Shown: piece after piece, positions 9,201 to 16,343 of the stretch | How positions within the stretch are numbered: the stretch's first letter is position 1 | Layout of the letters: each line of letters starts with the position of its first letter | Source: an uncultured Saprospiraceae bacterium | GTDB lineage: Bacteria > Bacteroidota > Bacteroidia > Chitinophagales > Saprospiraceae | Assembly: GCA_938010715.1 (NCBI GenBank) | Contig: CALLVG010000011.1 | Coordinates: forward strand, 1 to 33,084 | Length of the DNA: 33,084 nucleotides | Direction of reading: 5' to 3' | Notes under the pieces: model-generated | Databases searched by the model: none | What the model saw: only the letters and a program-made list of their open reading frames with translations | Told to the model about the DNA's origin: nothing | Translations under genes and position numbers: made by a program

Positions 9201-10142
9201 TACAGCATTGATGTTTGCATCAATTGGCGTGATGGTCAACTCAAGTCCATTTAAGGAATAAGTGGTTTGGCAACCACTGGGTGGGATTGGTGTACCAGCA
9301 CAGGAGCAGTCTGCCTGTATTACATCATTCTCAGTGGTTGCGTCACCATCATCGCAAGCAGCTCCTTGATTGCCAACGGAAGGGTCGTTGTCATCGCAAT
9401 CAATGTCTGCGCATATCGTATCGCCATCGGCATCGCCGCCGTTGTTGGCGCATGGAGGGACTGTTCCTACACAAGAACAATCCGTCTGAATTATATCATT
9501 TTCAGTGACTGCATCACCATCGTCACAAGCATCGCCTGCTTGACCAATTGTTGCATCATTATCATCACAATCTACATCTGCACAAATGCCATCGCCGTCG
9601 GCATCGCCGCCGTTATTGGCACAAGGTAATTCACCCGCACAAGAGCAATCTGTTTGAATGACATCATTTTCAGTTATAGCATCACCATCGTCACAAGCAT
9701 CACCTGCTTGACCAATTGCTGCATCATTATCATCACAATCTACATCTGCACAAATGCCATCGCCGTCGGCATCACCTCCGCTATTAGCACAAGGGTCTGC
9801 AACTACATTAATTGTTTCAAAAATATCACAGATAGGAGTATTCCAATCTTGAAAAGTTTGAATCTGTAAGAAATAGGAGCCTTCCTGAGGTAAAGTAATA
9901 TTTTCAGGGTCTCCACATGGAGTTGACCATTGGTCGCAACTATAAATAGTTACATAATTTAACTCAAGGACTCTTACAGCGACGATTGGTGCGGAAATAT
10001 TTTCCACAGTTAGTGCTAATCCGTTGAGTGAATAGGTTGCATTACACATCATTTCTGATGTTGTAGTGTTTTCGCTGGTAGTATTTGCGAAAAGTGTAAT
10101 TGTACTAATGCAAAAGAGTACTAAAAAGTGTAGTTTTTTCAT
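6204..10142 (-). CDS. Large T9SS-sorted protein of Cys/Asp-rich metal-binding repeats and ~80-residue modules
   Basis: The protein has 1312 residues. A signal peptide (MKKLHFLVLFCISTITLFA) is followed by two alternating units. Unit A, ~55-57 residues, reads GGDADGDGICADVDCDDND then GDACDDGD..TENDxIQxDCSCAGT. It occurs eleven times: three, five, two and one copies, separated by unit B. Its DADGDG/DCDDND core resembles MopE-type metal-binding or EF-hand-like Ca-binding motifs. Unit B, ~80 residues, occurs five times (starts near residues 33, 289, 660, 868, 1120) and carries TYSLNG, a VKVL strand, SCDQWSTPC, a YFxQIQT strand and DWxTPICDIFE. I do not recognise unit B. An Ig/PKD-like segment precedes the fifth B copy. 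Residues ~1228-1312 (FVFPNPAQS to RVIVRKD) are a T9SS sorting domain. It is probably a surface or extracellular, calcium-stabilised adhesin or matrix protein; that role is inference. Confidence 0.88.
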   Translation of the reverse strand: MKKLHFLVLFCISTITLFANTTSENTTTSEMMCNATYSLNGLALTVENISAPIVAVRVLELNYVTIYSCDQWSTPCGDPENITLPQEGSYFLQIQTFQDWNTPICDIFETINVVADPCANSGGDADGDGICADVDCDDNDAAIGQAGDACDDGDAITENDVIQTDCSCAGELPCANNGGDADGDGICADVDCDDNDATIGQAGDACDDGDAVTENDIIQTDCSCVGTVPPCANNGGDADGDTICADIDCDDNDPSVGNQGAACDDGDATTENDVIQADCSCAGTPIPPSGCQTTYSLNGLELTITPIDANINAVKVLYPNYTVVFSCDQWSTPCNTTEVITLPAEGDYFVQIQTYEDWSTPICDIFESITAVAETCPNTGDTDGDGVCDDIDCDINDPAISQPGDVCDDGDAATENDIILMDCSCAGELPCANNGGDADGDGVCADVDCDDTDPLVSNLGDACDDGDANTENDVIHANCDCAGTLIPCSANGGDADGDGVCADVDCDDNDPLISTEGDLCNDGDSTTVNDLILADCSCAGTIPPSCDNNGGDADSDGVCADVDCDDNDPLVSNEGDTCDDGDANTENDVIQADCSCAGTLIPCINNGGDADSDGVCADVDCDDNDPLVSNEGDICDDGDANTENDAIQADCSCVGTPVDPTACNVTYTVVDNVITINNIVGTYTSVKILDANYGTDFTCDDWTTPCDENLVITISGFGNYFIQVQTFVDWNTPICDILDPIVLSDPNTGNPCDNNGGDADGDGFCADIDCDDNDPLIRQTGDLCDDGDSTTTNDIIISGCICQGTIPNACVQAGGDIDADGICAEDDCDDTNASIGMVGETCDDGNPNTENDIRMSDCSCMGTPVAMSDTCNVTYTLVGNVITINNVTAPIHSVQILDENFGLEYACNSWDLPCDATISRPINAVGTYFLQIQTYTDWNSPAICDLFETIIISDTDPCMNNGGDADGDGFCADVDCDDNDPLFNQPGDICNDGDPTTENDIIQADCACAGTPCDNVTDGGQISGDETLCPEDTPTPILSDTPATGGTGTIEYQWLSSTSSCPMSIFDAIDGATQSSYTPANISETTYYRRVSRRDGCGDWMQGESNCVVKTIDSACDPTASCTAAYTINGGELTVTGIDYPIVSVKVLSQANFAVIYSCDQWTTPCSNPLITNLAPDDYFLQIQTYETWTDLKCDIFESFTITGAARASNSSNNFEKEKSNVQSNEVGKKPFVFPNPAQSTINISLTDYIGKNIEIQLIDQLGKRQKVISMNSISNPLVSIPLGGVQSGIYTVSIATDGMAPIAQRVIVRKD
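6538..10053 (-). repeat. Five coding copies of the ~80-residue Cys-containing module (unit B)
   Basis: Copies lie at about 9795-10053, 9015-9275, 7914-8165, 7285-7541 and 6538-6792. Each encodes a TY/AY start, a conserved C(D/N)xWxxPC pair, a (F/Y)xxQIQT or QVQT strand, and (I/K)CDxF or ICDIL near the end. The first two copies are the most alike. Confidence 0.8.
7100..9791 (-). repeat. Eleven coding copies of a ~165-171-base Asp/Cys-rich repeat (unit A)
   Basis: The copies are arranged as blocks of 3, 5, 2 and 1, interrupted by unit B modules. DNA similarity is high, especially between the two neighbouring copies around 8170-8510. The units are in frame and coding, so this is an internal protein repeat, not a CRISPR array or a satellite. 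Confidence 0.85.
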
Positions 10143-10359
10143 GGAAACTTAAATGTTCATGTTTTTTAAAAAAAAGGGTCTGCTCTAAAATGAGCGTGCT
10201 GTTCATCTAAATGAGATGACAGTTTAAGGTGGGAGGCCTGACTTTTTTAAATCAAAAGATCTCAGCTAATGTGCCGAGACAATTTTTGGAAAGAGCAGTA
10301 AAGTGCAAAAAAAATACCTTCAGAGGGACTGAAAGCTGTTTGGAGGGTATTATTTTTTT
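10143..10359 (-). other. Structured 5' leader of the repeat protein gene with a terminator-like hairpin
   Basis: If transcription starts from the promoter at 10366-10392, the leader is about 215 bases. On the minus strand it holds CTTTCAG (10335-10329) paired with CTGAAGG (10323-10317), followed shortly by eight T (10314-10307), which looks like an attenuator or early terminator. Further hairpins are possible: TCTCGGC with GCTGAGA around 10255-10280, and a short stem near 10208-10222. Confidence 0.4.
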
Positions 10360-10365
10360 GCATTG

Positions 10366-10392
10366 CAAAGATACAACTTTTTTTTTTGACAA
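10366..10392 (-). promoter_or_regulatory. Bacteroidota-type promoter for the 1312-residue protein gene
   Basis: On the minus strand TTG (10392-10390) is separated by 16 bases from TATCTTTG (10373-10366), an exact TAnnTTTG match. The start codon is about 220 bases downstream. Confidence 0.55.
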
Positions 10393-10830
10393 TTTTCAAT
10401 GAAGTTGTTTAAGAATTCATGATTTCGCGACAGTGAGAAAATTTTATGCTGAAAAAGGTGAAAACCACAGTCGATGCCTTAACATTAACGAGGATTTTTG
10501 ACGCAATTCAGGATGAAATTTGCCATTTATAGCCAATTGATAGAAATTAAAACAAGCTGTAGAGTCTAAATAAGTGTATTCTACCGTTTTTGCAACGGTA
10601 GAGACTTTTACATGTTCCTTAGTATTACTCAAAAAATAACTTCCCTCTTCAATTCAAAAAATTAGCTCGAAGAACCTCATTATCAATCACTTTTCCTTCA
10701 CTAATTTTTTGAAATCGGAAACTTATTTTTTGAGCGTTCCTTAAAAGCTCATTGATCGAAAAAAATAAGCACTCGTTGCTCTATGAATCGTGTACCCTTA
10801 ACCTAACCGCGAACCGAATAAAATCTAATT
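10393..10830. other. Intergenic stretch with one perfect hairpin, no supported gene
   Basis: A 9-bp perfect stem (10580-10588 with 10594-10602, loop TTTGC) stands alone without a proper T-run. Small open frames here show no signal peptide, motif or codon pattern I trust. For the ABC gene ending at 10831 only a weak hairpin followed by T-rich sequence is present near 10770-10790 on the minus strand. Confidence 0.4.
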
Positions 10831-12585
10831 TTACTCAGAAAGTTCTAAAAATTGCATTTCGTGTAACTCGCGGTAGTGGCCGTTTTCTATTTCTAATAAC
10901 ATTTGATGCGAGCCAAATTCTTGCAATTTCCCCTTTTCTAAAACCATAATATTATTGGCGTGACGAATGGTTGATAATCGGTGGGCAATAATGATACTAG
11001 TACGCTTTGCAATCAATTTTTCGATGGCATATTGGATGATTGATTCCGTTTCAGGGTCAATAGAGGAAGTCGCCTCGTCGAGTATTAAGATATCAGGATC
11101 AAAAACCAATGCTCTTACAAATGAAATCAATTGTCGTTGGCCCATTGAGAGGGTAGCGCCGCGTTCCATGACTTCGTAGTCATAACCGCCGGGGAGTTTT
11201 TCGATAAATTCGTGGGCACCAATCATTTTTGATGCCTCGATTACTTGTTCACGTGAAATAGTGTCGTCGCGTAAAGTGATATTTTCTAAAACAGAACCTC
11301 CAAATAAAAAGACATCTTGCAACACAATCGCCAAACAACTTCTTAGGTTTTGAATATTGTATTCTTTGATAGATTTTCCATCAATGAGGATGTCTCCTTT
11401 TTGTGCATCATAAAATCGATTGAGCAAATTGATGATGGTACTTTTCCCTGAACCCGTACTACCGACGATGGCGAGGGTTTCGTTTGGTTTTATTTCGAAA
11501 CTCAAATTTTTCAAAACAAAATCGACATCATTGTAAGCGAAACTTACATTGTCAAACTTAACAGAACCGCTTAGTTTTCCTTTTTCTAAAGTGCCGTCGT
11601 TAGGTATTTTTGCATCGTTGTCAATTAGTTTGAACACCCGCTCGCTGGCCACCATTCCCATTTGTAGGGTATTGAATTTATCCGCCAACATTCTGATAGG
11701 TCGAAACATCATACTCAAATAAAGCGGAAAGGCAATCAACGCTCCGAGTGAAACCACATCATCCAACACCCCACGCGCACCCCACCAAATCATTAAACCC
11801 AAAGAAGCGGCAGAGATGATTTCGACTACTGGAAAAAAGATTGCGTAATATAAAATCGCATCTAAATTCGCTTGTGTATATTCTCGATTGATGTCTTTGA
11901 AATTTTTCATTTCTTCCTCTTCGGCATTAAAAATCTGAACGACTTTCATTCCTGTAATTCTTTCCTGTAAAAAGCCGTTCATTCGTTGGATTTCCTTTCT
12001 TACTCGTTGAAAAGATTTCTTTACTTTTTCTTTGAAAATATAAGTAGCTCCAATAAGAAAAGGCATCGTTGTCAGGCAGATCAACGTCAATTGCCAACTC
12101 GTCGTCAACATCACACCTAACACGAAAAAGATGGTCAATAAATCTGCAATAATTGTAAATCCACCTTGAGAGAAAACCGTATTGATCGTCTCGACATCAC
12201 TGATGGTTCGAGTGGTAGAAGTACCGATGGCAGTGGTATCAAAGTAGCGCGTTTTTAAATTTATAATGTGTTTAAAAACACGAACGCGCAAATCTCGAAT
12301 TACTGATTGACCCATCCAATTGGTCGCATAAATAAAAAGGTAACGAAGAACCGTTTCCAAAATCAAAACGCCTAAAATGACCATTGCAATTTTGGTCATA
12401 CCTGGCACATCATTTTTGAAGATGTACTCATCGACCATTTCTTGAACCAAGCGAGGTCGCGCAACTGAAACAGGAGCTAATAGAACCGCTAAGGCCGCAG
12501 AGAAAAAGAACACCACTTTGTAGGGTGCAGCGAGTTTGATAATTCGCCAAAGCAGAGAGATGTCGAAGCGGTTTTTATTTTCCAA
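10831..12585 (-). CDS. ABC exporter, fused membrane and ATPase domains (MsbA / multidrug type)
   Basis: The protein has 584 residues, the standard size of a half-transporter that works as a dimer in the inner membrane. Residues ~1-320 hold the six-helix exporter domain, starting with ISLLWRIIKLAAPYK. The ATPase domain carries Walker A GSTGSGKST (~374-382), the signature LSMGQRQL (~477-484), Walker B ILILDEATSSID (~498-509) with the catalytic Glu, and the H-loop AHRLST (~533-538). All key residues are present, so it should be active. Substrates of this family include lipid A precursors, peptides and drugs; the sequence alone does not decide. The start is the only plausible ATG, and there is no upstream partner half-transporter. 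It is divergent from the PUL regulator. Confidence 0.93.
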   Translation of the reverse strand: MENKNRFDISLLWRIIKLAAPYKVVFFFSAALAVLLAPVSVARPRLVQEMVDEYIFKNDVPGMTKIAMVILGVLILETVLRYLFIYATNWMGQSVIRDLRVRVFKHIINLKTRYFDTTAIGTSTTRTISDVETINTVFSQGGFTIIADLLTIFFVLGVMLTTSWQLTLICLTTMPFLIGATYIFKEKVKKSFQRVRKEIQRMNGFLQERITGMKVVQIFNAEEEEMKNFKDINREYTQANLDAILYYAIFFPVVEIISAASLGLMIWWGARGVLDDVVSLGALIAFPLYLSMMFRPIRMLADKFNTLQMGMVASERVFKLIDNDAKIPNDGTLEKGKLSGSVKFDNVSFAYNDVDFVLKNLSFEIKPNETLAIVGSTGSGKSTIINLLNRFYDAQKGDILIDGKSIKEYNIQNLRSCLAIVLQDVFLFGGSVLENITLRDDTISREQVIEASKMIGAHEFIEKLPGGYDYEVMERGATLSMGQRQLISFVRALVFDPDILILDEATSSIDPETESIIQYAIEKLIAKRTSIIIAHRLSTIRHANNIMVLEKGKLQEFGSHQMLLEIENGHYRELHEMQFLELSE

Positions 12586-13069
12586 AAGTTATAAAGATTG
12601 GGTGATGATGTTGAAACAGTGGGCGAAGGTAATAGTTCTTGTTGATTAACGATAAAATTTACCGCTTGTAGCCAATTTAGGGAAATTTGGTTCTATGTCG
12701 ATCAGAGTGGTAACCAATTAATTTAAGTTGCGATCAATGAGGTAGCTTTTCAATGGTTCTATAGTTACCTGGTTGAATTGTTTATAAAAGCCATGAAAAG
12801 CATTGAGGAACAATTTCTCAAATCTGGAGATTTGATAAAAATACGTGATGGTTCAGAGAACCACACGAGCAAATTTCTTTGAAATTTGATTCACTGCCCA
12901 TTCAATTCAAGATAGAGTCGGAAATTTAAACAAGTTCTAACCACGGTTCAATTTTTAACGCGTATGCGATTTTACATCGGGGAGAAATAGCGAAAAAAGA
13001 AGTATTTACTTGCGTACGAAATATTTTAGAATAAAGGCTAATTATCAAGAAATCCATTACTTTGCAATC
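12586..13069. other. Divergent intergenic region with a cluster of short palindromes
   Basis: No gene is seen between the ABC exporter and the PUL regulator. Three palindromes lie close together: CAAATCT-GG-AGATTTG at 12819-12834, TGGTTC-AGA-GAACCA at 12849-12863, and CAAATTTC-TTT-GAAATTTG at 12870-12888. Further imperfect copies of AAATTT words lie near 12671-12695. They may be operators or RNA hairpins. Confidence 0.5.
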
Positions 13070-16021
13070 GTGAAGAATATCCTATCCAAAGTTGGTTTTT
13101 TACTAATGTTACAATACACTTTGTTTGTAACGGCATTGCAATGTCAAGAGGCAGGGCCACCTATCTTTTTTGACCATTTGACGATAAGGGAAGGACTTTC
13201 TCACAATACAGTTCATAGCCTTTTGCAAGACCAATATGGATATGTGTGGATTGGTACTCAAAACGGTTTGAATAAATATGATGGTTACAATTTTGAGGTG
13301 TATCGTTCGGGCGAACAATCTGATTTGAATTTTAGAGGAAAGACCATCACTGCACTTTATGAAGATCGCGCTGGAAATCTATGGGTTGGAACGGCAAAAG
13401 GTCAAATCAATTTTAAAAAAGATGGGGAAGAGGTTTTTGAAAACTGGGCAGCGCAGTTCCCTGATCTGAAATTTTCTCAAATCACTGCCTTTTTTGAAGA
13501 CTCAAAAGGTTTGATTTGGATTGCAACTCGGTTCTCAGGGGTTATTTGTTTTGATCCTAAAAACAATGCAATCAAAATTTATGATAAAGAGTCAGGTAAT
13601 TTTCCATCTCAAAATGAAGTCTTTGATGTAACCGAAGATTCGGATGGCAAAATCTGGTTGGCAAATGTTGGTATTGGACTCAGTTATCTCAACGAGAAAG
13701 AGGTATTTGTCCCATCTCACGTTTTTGAAGAAGGGAAATTGAATATAGAAGGGTATAGAAAAAAACTGCTTGTGGATGGCGATTATCTGTGGATTGCCAC
13801 AGAGGGAACAGGTTTGTATTACCTGAATACAAAAACGTTAGATTTTGAAAGGTATTCGCCTGATAATCAACAATTTAAGGTTAGTTCAGGTAATGTTCGA
13901 GGGATAATCAGAACGGATGATGATCGCATTTTTGCGCCTTCGGATGGAGGTGGTTTGAATGAAATTAATCTAAAAACTGGTACCACAAAAATCCATTGGT
14001 CTTCTTATGAAAAACCTGCTCGATTAAATTCTAATGCCCTCATTTCGATAATGCAGGATAGGACAGGGAATGTTTGGATTGGCTCATTTAATGGTGGAGT
14101 AAATTTAATAAAAAAGCATAAAAATTGGTTCGAATGGCATACTCAAGGGAAGGGAGGAGCAGGACAATTGGTGCAAGGTTCGATACTTTCAATTTTGGAA
14201 ACCTCTGACGGAAAAGTGCTAATGGGAACTGATGGAGGAGGTTTGAGTTGGTTGAAAAATGATGGAGAAAAGAAAGTATTTCAAACCTATATGAACGATG
14301 TACGCTATCCACAAACTATCTCAGGAAACATTGTCAAATCTATCTTTGAGGACAGCAAGAAAAGGATTTGGTTGGGATGCTTTTCTTCTGGTTTAGATTT
14401 ATTTGATATTGAAAAAGAGGTGTTTCGTAGCTATTCTTTGGGTAACAATATCATCTGGGATATTTTGGAACTACCAAATGGCGAATTGCTGATTGGAACA
14501 TTGGGTGATGGTCTTTTGGTGTTCAATCCAGAAATGGGTGAAAGCAGACCTTACTCGCAAAGTTTTAAGGAGCAACAGATTAACTCTATCCATATTGATA
14601 AAAAAGATCGCCTTTGGATAGGTACTGATTATAATGGACTTTTTCTAAAGCAAGCTGACAATGATGATTTAATTAATTTTAAAAAGGGCGATGCACCTAA
14701 CTCGCTGGCAGACAATGATATACGTCAAATTTACGAAGACCATTCGGGAGTGATTTGGATTGGAACAGAGGGTGGAGGACTGAGTAAGTTTTTAGAAAAT
14801 ATAGACAGCCCTTTTCAAAATCTATCTAAAAATGATGGGCTGGTGGCAAATAGTGTAATGGGTATCTCTGAGGATAAAAACCAAAATTTATGGATCAGTA
14901 CTTATGAAGGTATTTCAAAAATAAATCCTTCAACTGGTGCTATCGAAAACTTTAATTTTAGAACTGGGGAAAACATTAACCAGTTTAATCAAGACGCTAT
15001 TTTGACAGATAAAATGGGGCGTCTGTACTTTGGAGGAATAAATGGACTGCACATCATTCACCCAGAGGAAGTGAAAAAAACGATCAATGAAAGCAAAATC
15101 ATTTTTACAGGTTTAAAGATTTATGATAAAAAGATAACTTCAGGTAAATCTCAAAATGGACGTACCTATTTTGAAAAACCAATCCAAATTACCGAAGAAA
15201 TAAATCTCAACTATACCGATAATTCTTTTTCAATTGATTTTGCTCAAATGGATTTCACTGCACCAGAACAAGCTGTTTTTGAATATAAAATGGAAGGTTT
15301 TGATGAAAATTGGCAATTTGGACAGCCAGGAGAACACTCTGCTCATTACACCAATTTAGATGCTGGTAGTTTTAATTTTCGCGTTCGGAATGGCAATAGT
15401 GAAGCGAGTGTCGTTGTTAATATCAAACCGCCTTTTTGGAATACGACTTGGTTTAGGATTTTTATGTTATTAATGATTTCTGCGTTAGTTATTGGTGGTT
15501 TTCTTTTTGTGTTAAATAGGCAGCAAGAAGCCTACAAACAACAAATGATAAAAGCAGAAAGCGAAATTTTACAATTGAAAAACGAAAAACTCGAAGCTGA
15601 GGTACAAGTGAAAAACTCTAAATTGATGTTCTCCTCAGTCCAAATGGCACATAAAAAGGAAATTCTAAGCAACATCAAAGAAGAAATGGCTGAAACCAAA
15701 GACGATCCAAAAAAACTAAGACAAGTTCTCCGAATGCTCGACAAAGAATTGGAAGGGGAGGACTATTGGAAAGAATTTAACCTCTATTTTGATCAGGTGG
15801 ATAAGCAATTCCTTAAATCCATCAAAAAGCAACATCCGAAACTTACTCAAAATGACATTCGATTATGCTCATTGATTCGCCTCAATTTGAGTACTAAAGA
15901 AATTGCCTCTTTATTAAATGTCTCCGTTAGAGGAGTGGAACAAAGTCGTTATCGTTTGAAAAAGCGTTTAGATTTGGAAGGTGGGCGAAATTTGGTGGAG
16001 TATATCTCTGAGTTTGAGTAG
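13070..16021 (+). CDS. Membrane-tethered PUL regulator: beta-propeller sensor, Y_Y_Y domain, LuxR-like HTH
   Basis: The protein has 983 residues from the GTG at 13070, which gives a normal signal peptide (MKNILSKVGFLLMLQYTLFVTALQC). The frame is open to a TTG at 13010, and an ATG at 13106 is also possible, so the start is uncertain. Residues ~30-690 hold at least twelve Reg_prop blades (VWIGTQNGL, LWVGTAKG, IWIGTEGGGL, LWISTYEGI and others), fitting two seven-bladed propellers. A Y_Y_Y domain lies at ~712-777, a single membrane helix at ~794-815, and a coiled coil at ~816-880. The C-terminal helix-turn-helix (LTQNDIRLCSLIRLNLSTKEIASLLNVS broken as LSTKEIASLL plus VSVRGVEQSRYRLKKRL) is LuxR-like. 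There is no histidine kinase and no receiver domain, unlike hybrid two-component regulators. It probably senses a glucan oligosaccharide in the periplasm and controls susC, 322 bases downstream. Confidence 0.88.
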   Translation: MKNILSKVGFLLMLQYTLFVTALQCQEAGPPIFFDHLTIREGLSHNTVHSLLQDQYGYVWIGTQNGLNKYDGYNFEVYRSGEQSDLNFRGKTITALYEDRAGNLWVGTAKGQINFKKDGEEVFENWAAQFPDLKFSQITAFFEDSKGLIWIATRFSGVICFDPKNNAIKIYDKESGNFPSQNEVFDVTEDSDGKIWLANVGIGLSYLNEKEVFVPSHVFEEGKLNIEGYRKKLLVDGDYLWIATEGTGLYYLNTKTLDFERYSPDNQQFKVSSGNVRGIIRTDDDRIFAPSDGGGLNEINLKTGTTKIHWSSYEKPARLNSNALISIMQDRTGNVWIGSFNGGVNLIKKHKNWFEWHTQGKGGAGQLVQGSILSILETSDGKVLMGTDGGGLSWLKNDGEKKVFQTYMNDVRYPQTISGNIVKSIFEDSKKRIWLGCFSSGLDLFDIEKEVFRSYSLGNNIIWDILELPNGELLIGTLGDGLLVFNPEMGESRPYSQSFKEQQINSIHIDKKDRLWIGTDYNGLFLKQADNDDLINFKKGDAPNSLADNDIRQIYEDHSGVIWIGTEGGGLSKFLENIDSPFQNLSKNDGLVANSVMGISEDKNQNLWISTYEGISKINPSTGAIENFNFRTGENINQFNQDAILTDKMGRLYFGGINGLHIIHPEEVKKTINESKIIFTGLKIYDKKITSGKSQNGRTYFEKPIQITEEINLNYTDNSFSIDFAQMDFTAPEQAVFEYKMEGFDENWQFGQPGEHSAHYTNLDAGSFNFRVRNGNSEASVVVNIKPPFWNTTWFRIFMLLMISALVIGGFLFVLNRQQEAYKQQMIKAESEILQLKNEKLEAEVQVKNSKLMFSSVQMAHKKEILSNIKEEMAETKDDPKKLRQVLRMLDKELEGEDYWKEFNLYFDQVDKQFLKSIKKQHPKLTQNDIRLCSLIRLNLSTKEIASLLNVSVRGVEQSRYRLKKRLDLEGGRNLVEYISEFE

Positions 16022-16343
16022 CCTTTTCACTGAAACGAGTTGTAGCGCAATTAATATTTCTTTTTTCAATTATTGAGTGGAAGCATGAATTTTCCGATTC
16101 ATAGATCGCCAATCTCACAAATCACCTCTTCTCAATCCAAACTTTTATTTTGAATTCTTCATTTTTTTCAACTAAACAATGTCATCTAACTTGCCTCTGG
16201 AGTTAAAAATTTCGCTGTAGTAGTATTGTCGTAGTCTATTTTACACTTAGAGTGGAGTGTTTAAATGCATATTTGTGCAGAAGCGTTTTTTTTCTTACGA
16301 AGCTTAAAGCAACATTCAAATAAACTTTTAAAATTCTCATTAT
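16022..16343. other. Intergenic region upstream of susC
   Basis: No gene is seen in these 322 bases. The last ~100 bases carry the candidate regulatory site described separately. No clear terminator follows the regulator gene. Confidence 0.5.
16243..16275 (+). promoter_or_regulatory. Candidate susC promoter with adjacent inverted repeat
   Basis: ACACT (16243-16247) and AGTGT (16256-16260) form an inverted repeat where a -33 element would lie. CATATTTG at 16268-16275 matches the TAnnTTTG -7 consensus except for one base. There is no TTG -33 box, which would fit a promoter that needs an activator. The implied leader is about 60 bases. Confidence 0.3.

Noticed and set aside
7100-9791. CRISPR-like regular repeats
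   Set aside because: The repeat period is ~165-171 bases, copies are in frame and encode a consistent protein motif, and there are no short identical repeats with unique spacers or cas genes.
10444-10632. 62-codon minus-strand open frame
   Set aside because: It contains the 10580-10602 hairpin and shows no recognisable motif, signal peptide or supporting context.
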